Of a stretch of DNA of 64,000 nucleotides, positions 1 through 9,537 are shown one piece after another. Under the pieces are notes generated by a model that was not told where the DNA came from, searched no databases, and saw only the letters and a list, made by a program, of their open reading frames with translations. Each line of letters begins with the position of its first letter. Positions within the stretch are counted from its first letter, which is position 1. The position numbers and the translations under genes are program-made. Origin of the DNA: 14-2 sp963628035. GTDB taxonomy: Bacteria; Bacillota; Clostridia; Lachnospirales; Lachnospiraceae. The stretch is taken from assembly GCA_963628035.1 (NCBI GenBank), contig CAVGED010000046.1, forward strand, positions 46,735 through 110,734, read 5' to 3'.

Positions 1-111
1 CCGCAGATTTCGCTCGATCAGAATATACCTGGCTTCGGTGTCGCCTTCTTTCATTTTCTCCAGATAATAAGTTTCTTCTTTCGGGCTCAAGGGCGGCAAA
101 AAAGTTTTCAA
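1..111 (-). CDS. sigK: RNA polymerase sigma factor SigK, N-terminal 37 residues (cut by window edge)
   Basis: The reverse strand reads a TTG-started frame beginning MKTFLPPLSPKEE and continuing through KEGDTEARYILIERNLR, which is the conserved region 1.2 to 2.1 entry of the sporulation sigma factors; the PL-S-x-EE start resembles sigma-K best. Sigma-K directs late gene expression in the mother cell during sporulation. TTG at 111-109 is chosen because AGAGGTG lies just upstream and an in-frame stop occurs about 10 codons earlier with no ATG or GTG between. The rest of the gene lies outside the window, so whether it is intact or interrupted by a skin-like element is unknown. SigE or SigG are alternatives, but less likely. 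Confidence 0.7.
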   Translation of the reverse strand, partial: MKTFLPPLSPKEETYYLEKMKEGDTEARYILIERNLR

Positions 112-137
112 AAAGGCACCTCTAAGCTGATTTATTA

Positions 138-165
138 TATTCTATGAAAAATCAAGCTCTTAAGT
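138..165 (-). promoter_or_regulatory. Possible mother-cell (sigma-E/K type) promoter of sigK
   Basis: On the reverse strand CATAGAATA (146-138) fits the CATAnnnTA -10 box used by sigma-E and sigma-K. An AC dinucleotide lies 17 bases upstream (165-164), the spacing known for sigma-K. The box is about 27 bases before the TTG start, leaving room for a short leader with the AGAGGTG site. The -35 match is minimal, so this is tentative. Confidence 0.3.
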
Positions 166-185
166 GCCTTTCCACTGTATTAATA

Positions 186-1082
186 TTATTTCGCTTCGCG
201 TTCCCTTTTCTTCTTTTTACGCTTCACACAGATCACCACGATCACAGCAACGATTACCGCGATCACCAAAAGTACCGGCAGGCTGTAGGCCAATGCGAGA
301 ATCAGAATCTGAAGTCCTTCCACAAAGCTGGCTACTCCGCCCTTTAAGGCTGAAACAAGCTTCGCACCAAATCCGATGGCCGGCTCCTCTACATTGCTGA
401 GCTTATATACTTCGTTCAGGGATATCTCCACGGTGGAATATCCCACCAGCAGATCGTAATGCCGCAGGGTTCCGCTCAGTGATTCGATCTCCGCCTCGGT
501 CTCGCTTATGGCATCCTCGATGGTGATGATGTCTGCCATGCTCTCCGCCTGGGCCAGAAGCTCCTGGAGACGCTTCAGCTTCGTCTGCTGGGTCTCCAAC
601 CGTGCCTTCGTATCATAATAGGTTTCGCTGATATCATCTGCATCTTCATTAAAATGCGTCACGTGGCATATTGTCCCCACCTGGTCGCAGAACTTGCGGT
701 AGTTGTCGGAGGGGATCCGCACGGTATAACGTCCATAACGGTACGTGCTGTAGTTGTCAACGCTGCTGCTCTCAAAATAGCCGTTCGAATCTGTAACCAA
801 CTGCTTCAGTGAAGCTACGGTGTTGTCAAACTCCGTTGTTTCCATGGACAATTCAGCCGTGTAGATGATCTTCGCGTCCGTTCCGAAAAATGCGGTGCTG
901 TCAAGATTGGAACCAACGCCATTCATCTCCCCTATCTCCTGACTCGCTTCATCATCCTGCAGATAGTCTCTGCCACCGGACGAAGCAACCATATTACTGC
1001 TTTTGTAATCCATTCCCCCACAGGCACACAGCACTGTCATAAGTATACAACATAGGATCGTTACCAGTTTTCTCTTCCTCAT
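186..1082 (-). CDS. DUF4349 domain lipoprotein
   Basis: 298 residues. A basic start and hydrophobic stretch end in a lipobox-like VLCAC with Cys21 as the probable lipidated residue. A DUF4349 domain spans roughly 70-285, with a coiled coil at about 160-205 (ISETEAEIESL region), then a strong transmembrane helix at about 258-283 and a Lys/Arg-rich tail that would stay inside. The protein is thus probably an envelope protein tethered at both ends. The function of DUF4349 is not established. The start is supported by GGGAGG nine bases upstream of ATG. It lies 61 bp downstream of the transglutaminase gene on the same strand and could be the last gene of that operon. Confidence 0.85.
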   Translation of the reverse strand: MRKRKLVTILCCILMTVLCACGGMDYKSSNMVASSGGRDYLQDDEASQEIGEMNGVGSNLDSTAFFGTDAKIIYTAELSMETTEFDNTVASLKQLVTDSNGYFESSSVDNYSTYRYGRYTVRIPSDNYRKFCDQVGTICHVTHFNEDADDISETYYDTKARLETQQTKLKRLQELLAQAESMADIITIEDAISETEAEIESLSGTLRHYDLLVGYSTVEISLNEVYKLSNVEEPAIGFGAKLVSALKGGVASFVEGLQILILALAYSLPVLLVIAVIVAVIVVICVKRKKKKREREAK

Positions 1083-1143
1083 AGATGTTTTCCTCCCATT
1101 CTTTATGTGTTTATAATAACAACCAGGGTATGAAATGTCAAGG

Positions 1144-3588
1144 TTAGACTCTCACAACTACATACTGATACCACAGCCGCCTGCCCCTTCTAAGATGCGC
1201 TGCCGTATAGCTGCGCAATCGTTTGTAGATCATGCGCAGGTATTGCAGTTCTCCCTCCGTCAGCGGCTTTTTGCCATACCTGGCCGCACGGGCGATCTCG
1301 ACAAATTCGACAAAATCCCCTTCTTTCATACAGGGAAGCTTCCCCTCTGCCTCATTGGCGAATCCAATCTCGTCCTCGCCGCCGGTAAATGTGATACCCA
1401 GGATTGCAAGCAGCCGGAGGCTCTCCCGGACAATGGCAGCGGCAGCCCGCTTGTCATCCGGATCCCGGAAGCTTCTGTTCCTGCGGCGCCATACCTGACG
1501 GCGATGCAGGCAGAAGGCAAAGATCACTATTCCCAGCAAAAGTACAACAAACAGCAGGTAAACCACCACGGTAAGCGTTACATCCACAGCCGCATTGCCG
1601 GTTGCAAATCCGATGCCAAGTCCGAAGATACCGCCGCGTCCCTTTGCTCCATCTGCATCATTGTTATTCGGCTGATCCGGCTGCTTTGTCGGTGTCTCGG
1701 TTGTGTTGTTCACCGGGTTATTCGGCCTCTTATTCGGCGTATTATCGTTATCCGGCTCTGGATCCGGTTCCGGTGTATCCGAAGGCTGATCCTCTCGCCT
1801 TATGTCTCTTACAATATCCCGCAGCGACTCTCCAAGCTCCGCATTTAGAAAGCGCTCCGCATAGTTGGACGGAGTTTGCTCGCTATACATCCAACCGTAC
1901 ATCTCACTATACATTTCCACCCATGCATGGGCACGCTTCCCGGTAACCACCGCCGTGTAGGTGCCGTCTTCATTCTCCACGAACTCATTGGGCGATACGA
2001 CATAGCCGCTGACGTACCGCGCCGGAATCCCCATCATACGATATAAGATCGTGGCCGCTGATGCGAAATGCATGCAGTAGCCCTCTCGGGAATCAAGCAG
2101 AAAGTATTCGATGACGTCCTCGCCCTTCGGCACTGGGTCCAGATCGAGACTGTAGCGGCAGTTGAGGTTCGATAAAGAATCAAAATATCCGCTCTCATAT
2201 GCCTCACGCAGCCGCAGAAGCTGGTCCTCCGGCAATCGGGTGTAGACCTCCTCCACATAGGCCTGATAAGCCGTCGTTTCTTTCGTGGTCTCAAAAGGAA
2301 ACGGATTCTCGTAAATACGCTGCCCTGACTCGTCCTCTATGAAGGTGGAGCTAACCATCATATCCATAGCCACCGTTCCCATTATCAGTTCATACGAGCT
2401 TTTCTTTGTGACACGGATACCGCTGTCCCCGATCACTTCCGCTTCTTTCGGGATACTGACGCCATAGTAATAATAAGGATACGGACTTAGGTTGGCATTC
2501 CGCTTCACGATCTGCACCGTCATATCCCAGGGCTGAGGCACATAGGAAGTCGTGAGTGCTCCCCTCTGTGTCAACACATACTCCCCCATTCCCTGGCTGT
2601 CGACTCCCTGCTCCTTGCAGAAATCCGCAAATTCCTTTTCATCCGCCGCATACCAGACACCTTTATCATAATCTCCTCCCACAAAGGTCTTAAAGTATAA
2701 CGCGGATGCCGGCTTCTCTGTAACCGTGACGGTGAATATCTTATCGCTGGTAAGCGATGGCTCCCGGTTCGTCATCTTTACCGTGTCGTCATACAAGCCA
2801 AATCTCCACTTAAGCTCCGATAAAATGCCGCCATTCATGGCAGCTTTTATGGAATCCTCCATGTCCACCTGAAAAGCCTTCAGCGATTTATGGTATTCCA
2901 GCACCTTACCGGATAATGGAATATAGAAGCATGCCGACAGAGCCGTGGCTGCGCACACGCTTAGAAATACCAGGAGATTTCGTCTCTGCCGCATGCCCGG
3001 CACCTGCCCATCCGATAAAAGCAGTCGGAAAGCCAGCCCCAACACCAGGCAAAGGACAGACACGATCCCCGGACCATAGCCAAGCATTAATCCGCTGGCA
3101 AAGGCAAGTGCCAGCGGCAGCAGGAAGAGAACGCGCCACCATTGCCGCTTTCCATCCTTTCCCTTACCACTATGGATGCCAAGGCCAAGGAGCGCTCCAA
3201 TGGGAAGCGCCACTATAAGAAGAAATGCCGCAGTCTCTCCATGTAGAAGCCCGGCGCTGTATCGATAGCTTGTCTCATAATATTCATTCACCAGACGAGT
3301 CACATGGCTGCTGTAATACCACAGTTCCTGCAGTAACCCGGACCAGTTCAGGCAGAATACGCTGCCCCAGACCAATGCTCCCAGCACACAGCCTCCCAGG
3401 GTCAGCCCCCGATTATAGCCGGACAACGTCACAAGGGCAGCGGTCATAAGACAGACCGGGAACACATCCCGAATTCCCCACCAGTCGATCTCAAGCCCAT
3501 CCCTTATAGCCAGGAAAAAGGCCAGCAACAGCAATGTCAGAATAATAAATTTCCAGATCAGGTTCAGCCATCTTTGCTTCTTCGTCAT
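1144..3588 (-). CDS. TgpA-like membrane transglutaminase-domain protein
   Basis: 814 residues. About six to seven N-terminal membrane helices lie within residues 10-230, then a large outside region, a transglutaminase core, a Pro/Asn/Thr-rich linker (about 595-640), one more membrane helix (about 665-690) and a cytoplasmic DUF4129-like tail. The core shows the catalytic Cys505 (REGYCMHFA) and His554 (KRAHAWVE). The third residue, usually Asp in a DPT motif, reads as Glu570 (SEQTPS), a substitution I believe is common in clostridial members. It overlaps the DUF58 gene by 4 bp (ATGA), and the MoxR-DUF58-transglutaminase trio is a well known conserved set of unclear role, perhaps envelope maturation. 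Confidence 0.88.
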   Translation of the reverse strand: MTKKQRWLNLIWKFIILTLLLLAFFLAIRDGLEIDWWGIRDVFPVCLMTAALVTLSGYNRGLTLGGCVLGALVWGSVFCLNWSGLLQELWYYSSHVTRLVNEYYETSYRYSAGLLHGETAAFLLIVALPIGALLGLGIHSGKGKDGKRQWWRVLFLLPLALAFASGLMLGYGPGIVSVLCLVLGLAFRLLLSDGQVPGMRQRRNLLVFLSVCAATALSACFYIPLSGKVLEYHKSLKAFQVDMEDSIKAAMNGGILSELKWRFGLYDDTVKMTNREPSLTSDKIFTVTVTEKPASALYFKTFVGGDYDKGVWYAADEKEFADFCKEQGVDSQGMGEYVLTQRGALTTSYVPQPWDMTVQIVKRNANLSPYPYYYYGVSIPKEAEVIGDSGIRVTKKSSYELIMGTVAMDMMVSSTFIEDESGQRIYENPFPFETTKETTAYQAYVEEVYTRLPEDQLLRLREAYESGYFDSLSNLNCRYSLDLDPVPKGEDVIEYFLLDSREGYCMHFASAATILYRMMGIPARYVSGYVVSPNEFVENEDGTYTAVVTGKRAHAWVEMYSEMYGWMYSEQTPSNYAERFLNAELGESLRDIVRDIRREDQPSDTPEPDPEPDNDNTPNKRPNNPVNNTTETPTKQPDQPNNNDADGAKGRGGIFGLGIGFATGNAAVDVTLTVVVYLLFVVLLLGIVIFAFCLHRRQVWRRRNRSFRDPDDKRAAAAIVRESLRLLAILGITFTGGEDEIGFANEAEGKLPCMKEGDFVEFVEIARAARYGKKPLTEGELQYLRMIYKRLRSYTAAHLRRGRRLWYQYVVVRV

Positions 3589-4634
3589 ACCACCGACTCC
3601 AAATACATCAGTTTCTCCTTCACATCCTCCTCCGAGAACGCTGCAATCTCCCTGTCATTTAGCATAAGCGTCAGCTTCTCATCAAGCCAGAGCTGCCGAG
3701 CCGGAACCTGCGGCCAAATCTCCTTGGGAAAATGTGCTGTTCTGCTTCGCATAAGTGTTTCAAAAGCCTGGCAGATGTCCTCCTCCTTTAAGATCGGAAG
3801 CTGCCTTGGCGTATGCTCTCCGGGCGGCAGCCACGTCAGCAGCAGACCGCTCTTACACTCCGTAAATCCATGGATCAGACTGTAAGCCAGCTCCAGCCGT
3901 GATCTTGTAAGCTTCTCCCAGTCAAGCCCCAGCATAACACTGCATCCCAGAGGAAGCCCATATTCCTTCACCATCAGCTGCTCCTGTCTCGCCGAGAGCT
4001 TCCAGTGAATGCTGCCGGGTCTGTCTCCCGGACGATACTCCCGGACTTCCCGGATATGGGATGCATCGGAACCGCTTTTTAACGGATCGTATTCACCGCT
4101 CTCCCAGATAGCATCCGTATCGGATGGGCGGACAGTGACCTCTACATCGAAGCAGTCCGGTAGCTGCACCAGTTCCCGGCTCACATGTTTTTTCAAGGGA
4201 ACATAAAAAAGAAACAGGCTGTCATAGAGATGTATTTTTTCACAGGTGACGGAATACACACCCGGTTCCAACTCCGTGCCGGGCAGCGTAAGCTCTGTTA
4301 TCATCATCTCTGCGGACTGACGCAGCCACTGCTTCTTCGTCTCCCCGGTAGTATGATTCTCCATGGTAAGCTGTACCGCCACACAGCGGATGGGAAAATG
4401 GCTGTCATTTCGAATCTGCAGCATCTGCGTATATGCCTCTCCATGAGAGAAATAGCGTTGTTCGTGTGGTAAGATCAGGGAAATCTTCCGGCTCTGTATA
4501 AGCAGAGCCACAGCAAGAAACAGGGGCAGTAAGATCTCTACCCCCGCAAGAAAGATCAGGGAACTGCTGTCATAGATGACAGCTATGTATATAGTTGCAA
4601 ATAAAAGAATCAAATAGCCAATCCGTCTTATCAT
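3585..4634 (-). CDS. DUF58 domain membrane protein
   Basis: 349 residues with two membrane helices near the N-terminus (about 5-22 and 28-47). The DUF58 signature is at 183-226: an IREVREYRPGD stretch followed by IHWKLSAR and KEYG. DUF58 proteins have a VWA-like fold and accompany MoxR ATPases. The gene sits between the MoxR ATPase and the transglutaminase gene and overlaps the latter by 4 bp, so translation is probably coupled. MoxR may act as a chaperone that remodels this protein or inserts a metal (inference from family knowledge). Confidence 0.88.
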   Translation of the reverse strand: MIRRIGYLILLFATIYIAVIYDSSSLIFLAGVEILLPLFLAVALLIQSRKISLILPHEQRYFSHGEAYTQMLQIRNDSHFPIRCVAVQLTMENHTTGETKKQWLRQSAEMMITELTLPGTELEPGVYSVTCEKIHLYDSLFLFYVPLKKHVSRELVQLPDCFDVEVTVRPSDTDAIWESGEYDPLKSGSDASHIREVREYRPGDRPGSIHWKLSARQEQLMVKEYGLPLGCSVMLGLDWEKLTRSRLELAYSLIHGFTECKSGLLLTWLPPGEHTPRQLPILKEEDICQAFETLMRSRTAHFPKEIWPQVPARQLWLDEKLTLMLNDREIAAFSEEDVKEKLMYLESVV

Positions 4635-4671
4635 CGCAGCACCTCACTGATAAAGAATCATTGGTATGTTC

Positions 4672-5607
4672 CTACTTCTTTGCCAGCGTTGGCCGCTTCT
4701 CTTCCTTTATGATCTGTTGGATCAGTTGTTCTTCCGTCACCTGGTTGATCCTGGCTCTGCCGTTTAAGCGGATGCGGTGTCCCATCACCGGAACTGCCAT
4801 ATCGATGACATCCTCCGGAACCACGAAATCACGTTTTCGCAGAAAAGCCAGTGCCTTTGCCATCTTAAGGAGACAGATGGTGCCTCTTGGGCTGACACCA
4901 AGTTCAATATATTCATGATGTCTTGTGCGCTCCACCAGGCGGCCGATGTAATCATAGAGATCCTCGTGTACAAATATCGCGTCCGTCTCCCGGCGCATAT
5001 GGATAAGCTCCTGTGCTGTCACCACAGGTTCTACGTTCTGACGCTTGTGCTCCCCTCGTAAGATTGCAAGCTCGTCTTCCATCTGCGGATATCCCAGGCT
5101 CATGCTGATCATAAAGCGATCCAGCTGGGATTCCGGCAGCATCTGGGTTCCTGCACTGCCGAAGGGGTTCTGGGTAGCGATGACGATAAAAGGCTCCGGC
5201 ACAGGGTGTGTCACACCGTCCACCGTCGCCTGCTTCTCCTCCATGACCTCCAGAAGCGCCGACTGCGTCTTGGGCGAGGTCCGGTTGATCTCATCTGCCA
5301 GGAAGAGATTACAGAGTACGCTTCCGGGCTGATAGACAAAGGAGTTTGTCTCCTTCCGATACACGGAGAAGCCCACAAGATCCGACGGAAGCACATCCGG
5401 CGTAAATTGGACACGGCTGGACTTTAAAGACATGGCTTTCGCCAGTGCCACTGCCAGCGTGGTCTTTCCAACCCCCGGTATGTCATTCAGCAGGATATGT
5501 CCACCCGCCAGAATCGCAGCCACGCTCTTGGCGATGCACTCATCCTTTCCAATGACAGCCTTCTTTACCTCCACAATGATCTGCAATGCCTTCTCGTAGT
5601 CCGTCAT
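4672..5607 (-). CDS. MoxR-family AAA+ ATPase
   Basis: 311 residues. Walker A is at 45-50 (PGVGKTT), Walker B at 101-106 (LFLADE, followed by INRTSPKTQ as typical for MoxR), and a sensor-type IATQNPFG segment lies near 145-155. The C-terminal lid domain follows. Length and motif order match MoxR ATPases, which act as chaperones for VWA/DUF58 partners; the partner gene follows 37 bp downstream. The start is set by GGGAGGAG shortly before ATG. It is 57 bp downstream of the V-ATPase D gene on the same strand, and no clear terminator is visible between them, so partial read-through is possible. Confidence 0.92.
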   Translation of the reverse strand: MTDYEKALQIIVEVKKAVIGKDECIAKSVAAILAGGHILLNDIPGVGKTTLAVALAKAMSLKSSRVQFTPDVLPSDLVGFSVYRKETNSFVYQPGSVLCNLFLADEINRTSPKTQSALLEVMEEKQATVDGVTHPVPEPFIVIATQNPFGSAGTQMLPESQLDRFMISMSLGYPQMEDELAILRGEHKRQNVEPVVTAQELIHMRRETDAIFVHEDLYDYIGRLVERTRHHEYIELGVSPRGTICLLKMAKALAFLRKRDFVVPEDVIDMAVPVMGHRIRLNGRARINQVTEEQLIQQIIKEEKRPTLAKK

Positions 5608-5664
5608 GCCTTCTCCTCCCGTATCCTGTTGTATTTTTATACTAAGCTGTGTAAACGCCGCTGT

Positions 5665-6282
5665 CTATCCCCGCTGCATCCGTTTGATCACCTTAAGACG
5701 TGTAAATTCTTCCCGCTCCTTCTCCTCAAGAGCATTCTGAATATCCTTCGTCAGACGCATAAACTTCGGTATCGTGATATTCTGCAGCGCATTGGCACGC
5801 TTCTGGGTTTTCTTGATGTTGGTTGCCAGACGGTAAGCGGAATTCTCGATCTGTGCCAACCGTACCGTCAGCTCCTTCACCCGTTCAAACTTCTCCTTCG
5901 CCTCATCCAGCGACATTCTGGTACCCTGAAATTCAAAGACAGGCCTCCGGCTTTCCTTCTCATATTCCACCCGCGGAATCTCCGTCCCCATCACGCTCCG
6001 CCGCTTGATCTGTATGGATGTCTCGATGGGAACCGTCTCGCTGAAAGCCTCCACCTCATGGATCCCCATCTGGATATTGGCCTTCTGAAGCGCCTGATAA
6101 GCTTCCCGGAAGGTTTTGTCGATCTCCTTCTGGATGTCCGTAGCCTGCCCGATCAGATCCATCAGCTCCCGGATCAGGATATTCCGCTTCCTGTCCATCA
6201 GTTCAAACCCCTGCCGGGACAAAGCCAATGAATTCTTCGCCAATATCAGATTTCCCTTTGTCGGGAATGTGTTCGGATCCAT
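5665..6282 (-). CDS. atpD: V-type ATPase subunit D (central stalk)
   Basis: 205 residues. The N-terminal PTKGNLILAK...LARQGFELMDRKRNIL-type block is diagnostic for subunit D, the long antiparallel coiled-coil shaft that rotates inside the A3B3 head. The length is normal. It is the last gene of the nine-gene V-ATPase operon and is separated from atpB by 105 bp holding a strong hairpin, the widest gap in the downstream half of the operon. AAGAAGG precedes the ATG. Confidence 0.93.
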   Translation of the reverse strand: MDPNTFPTKGNLILAKNSLALSRQGFELMDRKRNILIRELMDLIGQATDIQKEIDKTFREAYQALQKANIQMGIHEVEAFSETVPIETSIQIKRRSVMGTEIPRVEYEKESRRPVFEFQGTRMSLDEAKEKFERVKELTVRLAQIENSAYRLATNIKKTQKRANALQNITIPKFMRLTKDIQNALEEKEREEFTRLKVIKRMQRG

Positions 6283-6346
6283 TCGTAATTCCTTCTTTCA
6301 AATTATTATATAATAACTCGTGCTATCGTGCAAGTTTTAGTTTCTG

Positions 6347-6389
6347 AACAGTTCAGCCCACGCCCCTTCTTCGGTCTGGCTGAACTGTT
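6347..6389 (-). other. 12-bp inverted repeat between V-ATPase B and D genes
   Basis: AACAGTTCAGCC (6347-6358) and GGCTGAACTGTT (6378-6389) form a perfect 12-bp stem with a 19-base loop. One arm overlaps the stop codon of the B-subunit gene. On the reverse strand no run of U follows the stem, so it is not a classical terminator. An mRNA-stabilizing or attenuating structure that tunes D-subunit expression is possible. Confidence 0.6.
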
Positions 6390-7758
6390 ACTTCCAATAT
6401 TTATCCAGAATCTTCGTATCGATTCGATCCAGTTCTTCCTTCGGCAGGATATGCAAAAGCTTCCATCCAATGTCCAGTGTCTCCTCCATACTCCGGTTTT
6501 CCGCCGCCCCCTGGGCTACGAACTCCTGCTCAAAGGCCGTCCCGAACTCCAGATACTTCTTATCCACCGCCGACAGCTCATCCTCACCAATAACGCTGGC
6601 CAGATCCCTGGCCTCGCCTACTCTGGCATAGGAAGAAAATAGCTGATTTGCTACATCCTGATGATCCTCCCTGGTATACTTCGCACCGATTCCGTCCTTC
6701 ATAAGACGAGACAGGGACGGCAGCACGTTGATGGGCGGATAGATATTCTTCTGGTGCAGCGACCGCTCCAGCACGATCTGCCCCTCTGTGATATATCCGG
6801 TCAGATCCGGGATAGGATGCGTAATATCGTCGTTCGGCATCGTCAGGATGGGAATCTGGGTCACAGATCCGTCCACCCCCTTCACGATCCCGGCACGCTC
6901 GTAGATCGCTGCCAGTTCACTGTAGAGATAACCTGGGAAACCCTTTCTGCTGGGGATCTCTCCCTTCAGGGAGGACACCTCACGCATGGCCTCCGCGAAG
7001 GCCGTCATATCGGTAAGGATCACCAGGATATGCATATGCTTCTCAAATGCCAGATACTCCGCGGCTGTCAAAGCCACCTTCGGCGTGATCAGCCGCTCCA
7101 CCACCGGATCGTTGCTCAAGTTTAAGAACATTGCCACATGGGAGCTGGCACCGCTCTCCTCGAAGGTTCTGCGGAAAAACTCTGCCACATCATACTTGAC
7201 ACCCATGGCGGCAAATACAATGGCGAATTTCTCATCGGAATTGGTTCCCAAGGACGCCTGCTCCACGATCTGGGCCGCCAACTGGTCATGCGGCAGCCCG
7301 TTCCCGGAAAAAATCGGAAGCTTCTGTCCACGGATCAGCGTGGTCAGCCCATCAATGGCTGAGATTCCGGTTCGGATATAGTTTCTGGGATATTCTCTGG
7401 CACAGGGATTTAAGGGCAGTCCGTTGACGTCCCGCATACACTCCGGTTTGATTTTTCCAAGACCATCGATAGGCTCACCCAGTCCGTTAAAGGTACGGCC
7501 CAGGATCTCTTCGGAAAGCCCCAGCTCCATGGGATGCCCGGTGAGCCGCGTGTGCGTGTTGTCAAGGGCCATCTCATCCGTACTCTCAAAGACCTGTATC
7601 AGCGCCTTGTCCTTGCTGATCTCCACGATTCTTCCCAGCTTCCGCTGATTGCCGGACACGGTAAACTCCACCATTTCCTCATAGAAGCCATCCTGTATGC
7701 CCTCCACTGCTACGAGAGGTCCGTTGATCTCATTTAAACCTAAATATTCGATTGCCAT
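6388..7758 (-). CDS. atpB: V-type ATPase subunit B (non-catalytic head subunit)
   Basis: 456 residues, the usual length. The sequence carries the B-subunit hallmarks: an IYGL-like start (MAIEYLGLNEINGPLV), the degenerate nucleotide-binding loop IFSGNGLPHDQLAAQI in place of a Walker A, and the LTMPNDDITHPIPDLTGYITEG block that contributes to the A-B interface. It alternates with subunit A in the A3B3 hexamer. It starts 12 bp after the A gene and the two are almost certainly cotranscribed. Confidence 0.96.
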   Translation of the reverse strand: MAIEYLGLNEINGPLVAVEGIQDGFYEEMVEFTVSGNQRKLGRIVEISKDKALIQVFESTDEMALDNTHTRLTGHPMELGLSEEILGRTFNGLGEPIDGLGKIKPECMRDVNGLPLNPCAREYPRNYIRTGISAIDGLTTLIRGQKLPIFSGNGLPHDQLAAQIVEQASLGTNSDEKFAIVFAAMGVKYDVAEFFRRTFEESGASSHVAMFLNLSNDPVVERLITPKVALTAAEYLAFEKHMHILVILTDMTAFAEAMREVSSLKGEIPSRKGFPGYLYSELAAIYERAGIVKGVDGSVTQIPILTMPNDDITHPIPDLTGYITEGQIVLERSLHQKNIYPPINVLPSLSRLMKDGIGAKYTREDHQDVANQLFSSYARVGEARDLASVIGEDELSAVDKKYLEFGTAFEQEFVAQGAAENRSMEETLDIGWKLLHILPKEELDRIDTKILDKYWK

Positions 7759-7770
7759 ATGCCTCTCCTC

Positions 7771-9537
7771 CTATGCGTTAGTCTCCAGGATCTTCTGGTA
7801 AAATGTATCGATCATGGTATGATATTCATCAAATTTGTACAATTCCTTATTGCCTACTTCATATTTAATCGCGATTACCTTCTCGAAGATGGGATCCTCC
7901 TGAAGCAATGCCATAGGCATGCTCATGGCAATGAGCGCCCTGCACTTCTCATAGAGGTAAAGAATGGTTTCCATCATCTTCAGCTGCTTCTCCATAGGGA
8001 CATAGGTATCCTCCGGGTGAAAGGCGTTCTGCTGCAGGAAGCCGAGACGGATAACCCTGGCGATCTCAAGCACCAGCTTCTGATCGTCCGGCAAAACATC
8101 GCTGCCGATAAGCTTCACGATCTCATTCAGCCTGCTCTCGGTGGTAAGGATATTCAAAAGCTCGTTCCGGCAGTAGATAAAGTTCTGACCGACATGGGTA
8201 TTGTACCAGGGGGCCAGATCGTTCAAATATTCCGTGTAGCTGGTAAGCCAGTTAATAGCCGGGTAATGGCGCGCATAGGCCAGTGACTTATCCAGAGCCA
8301 GGAAGCAGCGGACAAACCGCTTGGTATTCTGGGTCACGGGTTCTGAGAAATCACCGCCCTGAGGCGACACTGCCCCAATGATGGTCACACTGCCGTCACT
8401 GCCATTTAAATTCTCCACATAGCCTGCCCGCTCATAGAAGGCAGACAACCGGGAGGCCAGGTATGCCGGGAAGCCTTCCTCCGCCGGCATCTCCTCCAGA
8501 CGGCCTGAGAGCTCCCGCAGTGCCTCCGCCCACCGGGAGGTTGAATCCGCCATGATCGCCACATGATAGCCCATATCACGGTAATACTCTGCCAACGTGA
8601 TACCGGTATAGATACTGGCCTCTCTGGCCGCCACCGGCATATTGGAGGTGTTTGCGATCAGTGCCGTCCGATCCAGCAGAAGGTTTCCTGACTTGGGATC
8701 TGTCAGCTCCGAGAATTCCTCCAGTACGTTGGTCATCTCATTTCCGCGCTCCCCGCAGCCGATATAAATGATGATATCTGCGTCCGACCACTTGGCAAGC
8801 TGGTGCTGGGTCATGGTCTTCCCGGTGCCAAAGCCTCCGGGAATGGCTGCAGTGCCGCCCTTTGCAATGGGAAACAGCGTGTCTAAGATCCGCTGTCCCG
8901 TCACCAATGGACGGTCTGCCGGGAAACGGCGGTTTACCGGCCGCGGCACACGGATAGGCCATTGCTGGGTCATGGTGAGACTCTTCTCGCTGCCATCGTC
9001 CAGCCGAAGAACAACGATTTCATCATCAATGGTGTATTTTCCATTGATGACAGTCCGCACGACAACACCGTGCACCTCCGGCGGGATCATCACCCGGTGG
9101 GTGATGGCCGAAGTCTCCTGTACCTCTGCAATGACCGTTCCGGGATAGACCGTATCCCCAACGGCTACCGTGATCTTCGTATCCCACAGCCTGGAACGAT
9201 CCAGAAGCTCTACATTGACACCACGTGGAATGAAAGCTCCTCCCACCTGGGCAATGGCCCGAAGGGGCCGCTCAATGCCGTCAAATATATTCGTAAGGAT
9301 TCCCGGTGCCAGCGTCACGCTGAGCGCCTTTCCTTCGCCCTCCACCAGTTCTCCCGGCCGAAGACCTGTCGTCTCCTCAAATACCTGTATGGTGGTCTGT
9401 TCCCTGGAGAGGCGGATGACCTCTCCCACCAGGCGATTTGTTCCCACATATACCATCTCCGCCATGCGAAATCCCGGGTTCCCCTGGATGGTAACGATGG
9501 GGCCGTTGATACTGTAAATTGTTCCAGTTGTATTCAT
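7771..9537 (-). CDS. atpA: V-type ATPase subunit A (catalytic)
   Basis: 588 residues from the ATG at 9537; an in-frame ATG at 9555 would overlap subunit E further and is not preferred. Walker A GGFGTGKT is at 234-241, followed by IGCGERGNEM, and the subunit-A-specific insertion lies at about 110-200. The enzyme couples ATP hydrolysis or synthesis to H+ or Na+ movement across the membrane. The ATG overlaps the E-subunit stop as ATGA, so translation is coupled. GGGAG lies 11 bases upstream. Confidence 0.96.
   Translation of the reverse strand: MNTTGTIYSINGPIVTIQGNPGFRMAEMVYVGTNRLVGEVIRLSREQTTIQVFEETTGLRPGELVEGEGKALSVTLAPGILTNIFDGIERPLRAIAQVGGAFIPRGVNVELLDRSRLWDTKITVAVGDTVYPGTVIAEVQETSAITHRVMIPPEVHGVVVRTVINGKYTIDDEIVVLRLDDGSEKSLTMTQQWPIRVPRPVNRRFPADRPLVTGQRILDTLFPIAKGGTAAIPGGFGTGKTMTQHQLAKWSDADIIIYIGCGERGNEMTNVLEEFSELTDPKSGNLLLDRTALIANTSNMPVAAREASIYTGITLAEYYRDMGYHVAIMADSTSRWAEALRELSGRLEEMPAEEGFPAYLASRLSAFYERAGYVENLNGSDGSVTIIGAVSPQGGDFSEPVTQNTKRFVRCFLALDKSLAYARHYPAINWLTSYTEYLNDLAPWYNTHVGQNFIYCRNELLNILTTESRLNEIVKLIGSDVLPDDQKLVLEIARVIRLGFLQQNAFHPEDTYVPMEKQLKMMETILYLYEKCRALIAMSMPMALLQEDPIFEKVIAIKYEVGNKELYKFDEYHTMIDTFYQKILETNA

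Noticed and set aside
5497..6231. Long plus-strand frames opposite real genes, here and at 47649-48371, 52064-52861 and 54553-55296
   Set aside because: They lie antisense to MoxR/subunit D, leuS, the fucosidase and the EF-G-like gene, have no family resemblance or ribosome sites, and follow the codon pattern of the opposite strand.
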